A stretch of DNA of 64,000 bases. It comes from Carettochelys insculpta (taxonomy: Eukaryota > Chordata > Testudines > Carettochelyidae). Below are positions 57,429 to 64,000 of this stretch, piece after piece; positions within the stretch are counted from its first letter, which is position 1; each line of letters begins with the position of its first letter. The stretch spans positions 28,294,501 through 28,358,500 of the forward strand of contig NC_134146.1 of NCBI RefSeq assembly GCF_033958435.1. Reading direction: 5' to 3'. The notes beneath the pieces are model-generated. The model ran no database searches and was not told the origin of the DNA. It saw only the letters and a program-made list of their open reading frames with translations. The translations under genes and the position numbers were made by a program.

Positions 57429-59424
57429 GTAAGAGCTTCGCCACTCTAAAACTGCACGTGTCTAATTCCTTGAATCACACACACCACAATTGTCTTGCTT
57501 GAATCACTGTGAAGATATGAGAACACAAACTTCGTGGCTTCGTAAAGGCTAAGCTTGGTTTTCAATATTTACCCCAAGTATAATTTATTGCTTCCAAGGA
57601 ATTTTTGTGAACATTTTCATGCGAGAGTGAATGAAGACGATACAAGAAAAAGCAGTTTTGTATAATATGGTTGCAGCACAAGAACAAAAATGTTGTCTAT
57701 GTGGAAATGTTGACTAAAATTGCCTTAAGTGTTACCAAGACATCTAAAATTTTGTAGTCCTGCTCTTTTGGTATATTGTGCCTTTATAAAGAATGAATGA
57801 AGGAGGCATTTTTGAGTCTCTCCTATTTCCTCCGTTAGATCATACCCAGAATTGCATTGCATGGGGATCGAACAGAAGTGAAATTCCAGTCCAGTTATAG
57901 TGGCTCAGCAAAGGTATACATTACAGCAAGGTAAACAAATGTGTGGAGGAGGTATGTGTCTCCATACCATTCTTTTAGGGAGACATAGGGTCAATATGCT
58001 GGAGGAGGGTGCTAGAATCACCCACTTAAAATTCCACCACCAAACTGAAGGGAAGTTTAGGATCATTCCTCTGACTTTGGGGGAATTCATGCTTTCTGCA
58101 GCAGCCGCTGTAATGTTCCTGACAAAGATTTGCTTCTGTTGTTAATAAAAATAGTTTTGAAATCAAATATTTTGCTTTTAGGTTGACCAGCTACACCAAA
58201 TATCAGTTCTTTTAAAAAAGATTTCTACAAATCTCAAGTCGTGCTTCACACAGTACGGTTGAGCCCTATCCTATAATCCTGTTGTAGATCATGCATTTTT
58301 CAGAAACAATATATAACTACTTATAGCGAAGTGCAGTATGATTTGCTTGCTGCGTTAGTTCTTGGTCCCAGTCAAGTAAACAGATTTCTCTCAAGCCTTG
58401 TTTCCTGCAGTACACACACCACTGGGACATAAGGTTTATCACAGGCTACAAGGAACATTTTTGTGGAAGCCCCTTTTTGAAATGTTGGCAGCACATCACA
58501 GATTTGTATTGTGCATCTTTAAAAAGCCTGTTTCCTTCTTTTCTCAAGGGATTAGATTTAAGATTTTATTGTGCTGGTAGCTGAGTAAACTTCCATGTTG
58601 GAAACAATTAAATAATTCTATCATCTCTGGTGTGGTGGTGTTTGTTGGTTTCCTGTGAAATAGCTTAGTTACCCAGAGTCTAAAATAATTTTTGTAATAA
58701 GGTGTTCTGTCCAAAATTCTGGTGCAGTTGATCTATAGCATCTTCCTGCTTTTTGAATCTATTTTATATCCCAGTGGGCCTGAGAGTTACAGGAAATAAA
58801 AGTCGATATTAATAATGGGGTCTAGATGCTCACCCCACTGTGGCCGTTCTAAATAAATACATGGAATTGAAAAGTATTGATTTCTGTGATCCTACCACAG
58901 AAATTCTGATCACAAAATACATGTTAAACAAATACAGACAAATATACTATTTGTTTTATGCAATCCAGTGTCCTTTTGCTGTGCAAAGAAATATCCGTCA
59001 AAGTGAAACTTGAAATGACTTCACTGCATGTTAGTACAATTGGCACATTATTGAAAGTTCTAACGCTTGGTACCGTTCTAGTTTTTGAGATACCTAGTTT
59101 TTGAAGGTGATAAACAACTTGGACATTACATATTTGTATTTCCACATTTGGGTTTCACATGTACTTTTCATGACTGCTCTAAAAATCACTCTTCAGCATC
59201 CCTGCATTATAAATTGCAGTCATTCAGCTGCTGGAAATTGTGCAAAATGAGTTTTCACTCTGTATCCTGAAGCTCATTTCTACTTGCTGTGGCCAAGCTG
59301 TTGAGCTCAGCATGAGAAATGATTCAATCTGAAGTCTTTAAGGCCAGCATGTGAAAGTGGTCTCTCAGATAAGTGACAAGCAGTGCTGGTCCAACAATGT
59401 TAAGCACAAAGAGCAGTTCTAACA

Positions 59425-59590
59425 TTCAGGCTGTAAGGCCGAAAGGGACCTTTGTGATCTAGTCCGACCTTCTGCATGTTTCAGGCCATGGACACTCACC
59501 AACTCTCTCCTGTAATAGACCCATAACCTCTGGTTATGTTACTGAAGTCTTAAAATCTTGATACAAAGGCTTGATGTTGCAAATGTCTTA
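59425..59590 (-). mobile_element. CR1 LINE 3' UTR fragment
   Basis: The + strand shows, in complement, a CR1 subfamily 3' region: 'ggccgaaagggacctttgtg', 'atctagtccgaccttctgca' and 'aggccatggacactcacca', continuing to 'cttaaaatcttgat'. Diverged but in the correct order. Confidence 0.55.
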
Positions 59591-60210
59591 CATGCCAGAA
59601 GCATCATGGGAAGGACTGCATTATGTATTAGAGTGCACAAGCACTCTAGAAAAGCATTTGTACCAGGGGATGTAGCTGTAAGATGATAAAGGTCAAGAAA
59701 CCTCTTGATATTGTACATTTAGGCATGCTTCATGATGTTTATAGTATGTCTCTAAAATATTTCAGAGTTGCATGAGATTTGGCCATATGATGCCCACTAA
59801 CGCGAGGGGAAATGGTTGCTAAATCTCATTGAGTGGCTCTTCCCATTTCACTTTGTTGTTCTTCCAACCAAAAGTATGGCCGCCTTTAATACTATCTTTA
59901 TGATTTCTGTCCCTTGAATGCATGATGGCAGACTGCGTGTATCCAGATGTTCCTATCCCACTTTTGTGGTTGAGGGATGGAGGAGTGACTTTAGTGCTAC
60001 TCGTTAACCACCATGCACTGTGGCTTTCCCTGTTTATGCCAAAGATGTAATGGTAAACAGTGGCCTTTTAGGAAACAACTAAATATTCCGTTGTTATCCT
60101 TATGTATGTGTTCAGAGTTGTACTCATAAGTAGTCGATGAGAGAGACTATCACCAGTATTTTTGTGTTGCTTTCTACCTTTCCCATCTTTCTTGCCTACT
60201 TTTCTCTTCT

Positions 60211-60997
60211 GGTAACAGAGAGAGAGAACCATGCTAGTCTATATGCTATTGAAACAAAAAAGCAGTCCGGTAGCATTTTAAAGACTAACAAAATAATTTA
60301 TTAGGTGATGAGATTTCATGGGACAGACTCACTTCTTCAGATCATAGCCCTACCAGAACAGAGTCAATATTTGAGGCACAGAGAACCAAAAACAGTAATC
60401 AAGGTTGACAAATCAGAAATATCATGTGCCTCAACTAACATCATATATGCCATCATGTGCCAACAATGCCCACATGCTTTGTATATTGGACAGACTTCAA
60501 ACTCTCTTAGACAAAGAATTAATGGGCATAAAACAGACATAAAAACACTCCTGATTCACAAACCTGTCAGTCAGTACTTTAATGGAGTGGGCCATTCTGC
60601 TAATGACCTGAAAGTCTGTGCTTTACTGAAAAGGAACTTTCACAGCTGTTTGGAAAGAGAGGCTGCTGAACTCTCTCTTATATTCAAATTCGACATATTA
60701 ACATGCGGTTTGAACCGGCCTGGCAATTTTCTAGCTCATTATAGGGGATCTTTTACATACTTTGCTCTATCTAATTCTTGACTCCCCTCCTCACTCCTTC
60801 TGCCCCTCTGCTCTCTGATTTGCTCACCTTGATGATAATTTTCTGATTTGTCAATCTTGACTACTACTTTTGGTTCTCCCGTGCCTTAAATATTGACTCT
60901 GTTCTGGTATGGCTATGATCCGAAGAAGTGGGTCTGTCCCACAAAAGCTCATCACCTAACAAATTATTTTGTTAGTCTTTTTAAAGAGCTACTGGAC
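60211..60997 (+). mobile_element. Penelope-like element with inverted 3' ends
   Basis: The left part (60211-60416) is the family 3' end in antisense, beginning at its terminus (complement of 'gactagcatggttctctctc'). It then switches to sense sequence: an endonuclease frame (60417-60781) and a 3' UTR whose end (60843-60995) is the inverted partner of 60264-60416. By eye the arms match at about 85-90%. Direct repeats ttttctcttct (60200-60210) and ttttttcttct (60998-61008), 10 of 11, flank the whole. The reverse-transcriptase part is missing. Penelope elements are known for terminal repeats that can be inverted. Confidence 0.85.
60417..60781 (+). pseudogene. GIY-YIG endonuclease domain of a Penelope-like element
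   Basis: An open frame without stops (it continues upstream in frame to an ATG at 60305 inside the inverted arm) encodes CASTNIIYAIMCQQC, then ALYIGQTSNSLRQRINGHK, and later EREAAELSLIF and TCGLN. The signatures of the GIY-YIG fold are present: IIY in place of GIY, YIG, the arginine in SLRQR, the histidine in NGHK, the catalytic glutamate in the EREAAE region and a late asparagine. The cysteines before the YIG match the zinc-binding cysteines of the Penelope subgroup. In intact elements this domain nicks the target for reverse transcription. Here it is a C-terminal fragment without reverse transcriptase, so it is listed as a pseudogene despite the open frame. Confidence 0.85.
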
Positions 60998-62694
60998 TTT
61001 TTTCTTCTATTCTTCCTCTGCATTTTCCTTCCTGCAGAAGCACCGCATCCTATCTCCTTGTGCGTCACTCTCCTCCTCATCCACCTTCCATCTGCGTACA
61101 TGATTGCTAATGAAATGGTTCACATTGTCATTAAGAACCAGTAATGACCCTTCAGATATAAACACCTTTGGGGGCAGAGGAATTCACACCCTTCTCTTGA
61201 AGCATTTCTTCAGGCAGTTTGAGTCTGGTAGACAGCACTGTGTTGTCTATACTTAGGTCACATTTTGAAGGTTTTCTTCACAACTGTGAGGGCAAAGAGG
61301 TTCAGGGCTTCATTTGTTTGTTTGTTTTTTAAATGAAAGATTAAATTCCACAGAAAACAAATAGTTCATGTGCTTTCACATAAATACCTCAAGCTGGCAA
61401 AATCCACCTAGAGAAGGCATTACATGTGACCTTGAAATACAGATAGTGCTGCTTTAAAATAAATTTACCCTGATACAATCTATATGTTTATGCTAGGTAA
61501 CCTTATTTTTTCTTTCATGTGTTCTTTACAGATTGAATTTTCAGGGCCATCCCCTCTCCCCTTGCTATATTTGAATATCTAAAACTTGCCTGTTCTGAAC
61601 CTAGCCTGAGGCATTGTCATGGAATGGTTAGGTTTAAGTAAATATTCATATCTTGCTATTTATCACTGTTTCTATTTTCATTTTCATTTCATTTCAGTGT
61701 TCATTCTCCCAACTTGTCAAGGAGCTCAGAGAATGAACTGTGTGCAGAAGCATCCCTGCAGCTTCTCACTAAGGCCTGGAATGTACACCAAAGCCTCATT
61801 CTGCTCAGGGTAGATCAGAACTCCCTCTTGAACCTATCCAGATCAGCTAGTTCCCATGCACACAGTCCTGAGGCTGGAAAGGTCTGGTTAGAAATTCCAG
61901 TTTTCAATATGGAGCGGATGCATTTGAGCTGGACTGCTATATTCTGCCCTCTTAAAGTTGTAAGTTCATGCCATGTTTAGCTATAGTTGAAGCAGATCTT
62001 CTTTATTCACCCATTCAAAAAAAAGACCCTTTGAACTGTAATATTAAAACAGTGTTAAAAGGTTTCTCACAAGGAAACCTCTATCTTAGTGAGGATACGG
62101 AGTCATTAAATGTTTTCAGCTCACTTTCTGTAATCCCCTAGGGTACCACTAAAATACCATGTCTGTTTAATGGCTGCATGGCTTGTTAACTTCTGAGATA
62201 ATCTTGGCAGTGGAATGCAGCAGGACTTCATAAACTGGAAGCCACCCAAAGGTCAATAATATTCTGGAATGTTACCTGTTCACAGCTGCTTGCAAAATGG
62301 GGGTTGTGCACCACATGCCCCCCCTTTCCCCTCCTCCACCCCAAAAAAAAAAAATCCACCCCAGTTTCCTAATTAGAGGCAAGTGGATGCCTCAGTGCAA
62401 ACAAAAAGAAGCAAATTTTATAATGAAACACTAAAGATTTCAGAACGGAACTCTCAGGTGTTCTTATTGGTAATAAGCTAAAAATAATAGAGTCAAGTGG
62501 ACCTACATTTTGTTTGTTTGTTTAAAAAAAACAGTGGAAAGAGTAACGGAAAAATTTGGATTCATTTTACTGTACATTTTCTACATAGGTCATATAGTTT
62601 TAGTTTGCACTTGTCTCAGGATCCTGGAGAGGCCAAGCGGATAAGGTAATGCCCTATATCTGTAAGTGAGAGACAACATTTTGAGACAAATTCC

Positions 62695-63320
62695 GGCTTT
62701 TTCTACACTGTCACATTTTGTTGTCAAAAACTGCAGTGCATCTTTTGTTGTGAAATATGCCTAGTTTCAGCAACAAACTTCCACACCATGGGAGATTTTT
62801 TTCTTTTCGCTTTCTTGTCAACAAAAGTCAGTGTTAGACACTGCTGTTTGTTTGGTTGATACAACGTGGTTCCACCAGTATCCCACAATTCTTGCCCTGA
62901 TCACTTTGCTCAGTGTTTTTATCTCTGCTGCCCTGCAGGCATGCACCCTTCCCCTTCCAAATCTCTGGGAACTATATGACGGCTGAGGGAGCTGTTCAGT
63001 TTGGGAAACAGAGGAAATCATTAGAGTGTTGCTGTTTTTCTCCCTGCACGCAGCAACAGGCAGACTGCTGCTGCAGGAGGAAGGGGACAGGCTACTATGC
63101 TTCTTTGACATTCCTCAGTGCTGACAGCTCGCAGAGCTGCTTGTGATACTGCTCCCACCACCTGAGGAGGTTGTGAGAGACGTGATCAGCTCTGCCTTCC
63201 CACAGCACTGCACTCTGGGATACATATCCACAGTGCATTGCTCACCCTGTTGATGGTGGTGCCACCAATATAGACATGATCCCTCAAAAGAGGGTGTGAG
63301 CATGAACACCCTCTGGTGAC
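62695..63320. mobile_element. TIR-transposon-derived stretch
   Basis: The left end GGCTTTTTCTACACTG resembles the shared terminus. The interior to about 63310 has the 'tcccacaattcttgccctga' and 'ccacagtgcattgctcaccc' blocks that I associate with larger turtle DNA transposons. No right-hand terminus was found, so the end is approximate. Confidence 0.35.
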
Positions 63321-63632
63321 TTTTTTTGTTTTTTGTTTCTATTTGGTCAGCTTTTGGGTGTAAACAAAACTTTTAAGCTCTTCTTCAGGTCTGTGAAAGG
63401 AGCTCCCTGAGTTACAGCAAAATACAGGAAAGACAAGTCATTTAGCACATATTATAAAGGGACATGCAAAGTCGATTAGCCTGTTAACATCCTAGGACAG
63501 TCAGGGCTGAGACCCTGGCACTTCCGAGTGCAGGTAGTGGGAGCTGGTGAACCAAATAAAACGCTGCTAGACCCTATATCAGCAGTTCCCAGAGGCAGAA
63601 AAGTTTTCCTGATTACATTTTTCAATCTGTAG

Positions 63633-64000
63633 GGGCTTGTCAACACTGGGGTCCTTTTTTTTGCGGATTTTTTTTTATAGGACGGGAAGGGAACGCCTTG
63701 TGTCCACACTAGAAAGCTGCTTATTCTGAAATAACAGAGCATTTAACTCAAAATAGAAACTCCACCAAAATGAATGATTTTTGCCGACCTCTCCCCCCCT
63801 TAATTTTAAATTAACTCAATGTGTACTAAACAGAGGTAATTATGACTTAACTGGCCTCCATAGAGGCGGCCCATCATAGCTCTTACTTTGAAATTGGGCT
63901 CTAAAGTGTTAATGCTCCATTTCAAAATGCTCTTGGAGTATAAATGTGCTTTTCAGCAATAACTTGTTTCGACATTACAATATTATTTCTGAAAACCACT
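63633..64000. mobile_element. TIR transposon, cut by the window edge
   Basis: The left end is 'ggggcttgtcaacactgggg' with a second 'gtgtccacactagaaagctg' motif at 63701, followed by 'ttattctgaaataac' and 'tttcaaaatgctctt' motifs like those inside 48065-48453. The right end lies beyond the window. Confidence 0.35.

Larger units (their letters stand above)
57429..64000 (+). other. ARHGEF26: ARHGEF26 downstream intron (partial), inventory
   Basis: The donor GTAAGA is at 57429; the acceptor is outside the window. Contents: CR1 fragment (59425-59590), Penelope-like element with endonuclease (60211-60997) and TIR-derived stretches (62695-63320, 63633-64000). Nothing recognised in 57429-59424, 59591-60199, 61009-62694 or 63321-63632 (one possible Penelope-like scrap near 63377-63400). 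Confidence 0.75.

Noticed and set aside
61698..61980. Possible next ARHGEF26 exon after the 'catttcag' acceptor near 61690-61697
   Set aside because: In the required phase it would encode SVHSPNLSRSSENELC..., which does not resemble the PH-domain continuation expected after ...IITKKKS.
62328..62352. C-rich then A-rich tract that could be a retrocopy tail
   Set aside because: Simple low-complexity sequence; no body or duplication.
1..64000. tRNA, rRNA, CRISPR arrays, operons or other prokaryotic features
   Set aside because: None seen. The content is vertebrate intronic DNA with spliced exons and retrotransposons.

Overview
The window looks like non-avian sauropsid chromosomal DNA, most likely turtle (Testudines). 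It is AT-rich, gene-poor and full of interspersed repeats: CR1 LINEs, MIR, many short hAT-like and other TIR transposons, and a family of short elements ending in a 'gactaacacggctaccc'-type motif that I know from turtle sequence. There are no bacterial features. Species cannot be named from the sequence, and a crocodilian is not formally excluded.

The only host gene I can support is on the + strand: seven internal coding exons of a Dbl-family Rho guanine nucleotide exchange factor that I identify as ARHGEF26 (SGEF). The exons are at 7015-7071, 10879-11039, 40328-40480, 41258-41387, 45872-45946, 48698-48787 and 57274-57428. All seven splice in frame (phases 0, 2, 2, 0, 0, 0, 2) with GT-AG introns. 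Together they give about 273 codons, covering the linker before the DH domain, the whole DH domain and the first strands of the PH domain. The 5' exons lie before base 1. The rest of the PH domain and the expected SH3 exon(s) lie after base 64000. About 98.7% of the window is therefore intron, including one intron of 29.3 kb.

The introns are a layered record of transposition. (i) CR1 LINE pieces lie on both strands, including a reverse-transcriptase fragment at 53.4-53.8 kb and a 3' end at 55.6 kb. (ii) About nine hAT-like elements have recognisable 8-bp target duplications or inverted ends. (iii) At least a dozen short elements share GGCTRYGTCTACAC-type inverted ends; two of these are palindromic over their whole length. 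(iv) Pogo/Tigger-like elements are present. (v) A solo retroviral-type LTR with a 5-bp duplication lies at 43.7-44.5 kb. (vi) A family of short units turns out to be 3' ends of a Penelope-like element (PLE). One copy, at 60.2-61.0 kb, still carries an open GIY-YIG endonuclease domain. Five of these copies are inverted dimers, and several have 9-15 bp target duplications.

Two observations go beyond routine repeat annotation. First, the PLE units repeatedly form head-to-head inverted dimers around a conserved hairpin whose flanks (CTGANGA ... GAAA) resemble a hammerhead ribozyme core, though an imperfect one. Second, a GC-rich block at 45.15-45.43 kb on the minus strand is a decayed but recognisable copy of the first coding exon of an encephalopsin-type opsin (OPN3/TMT). 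It retains a GTAAGG splice-donor sequence, so it was copied as DNA and not through mRNA.
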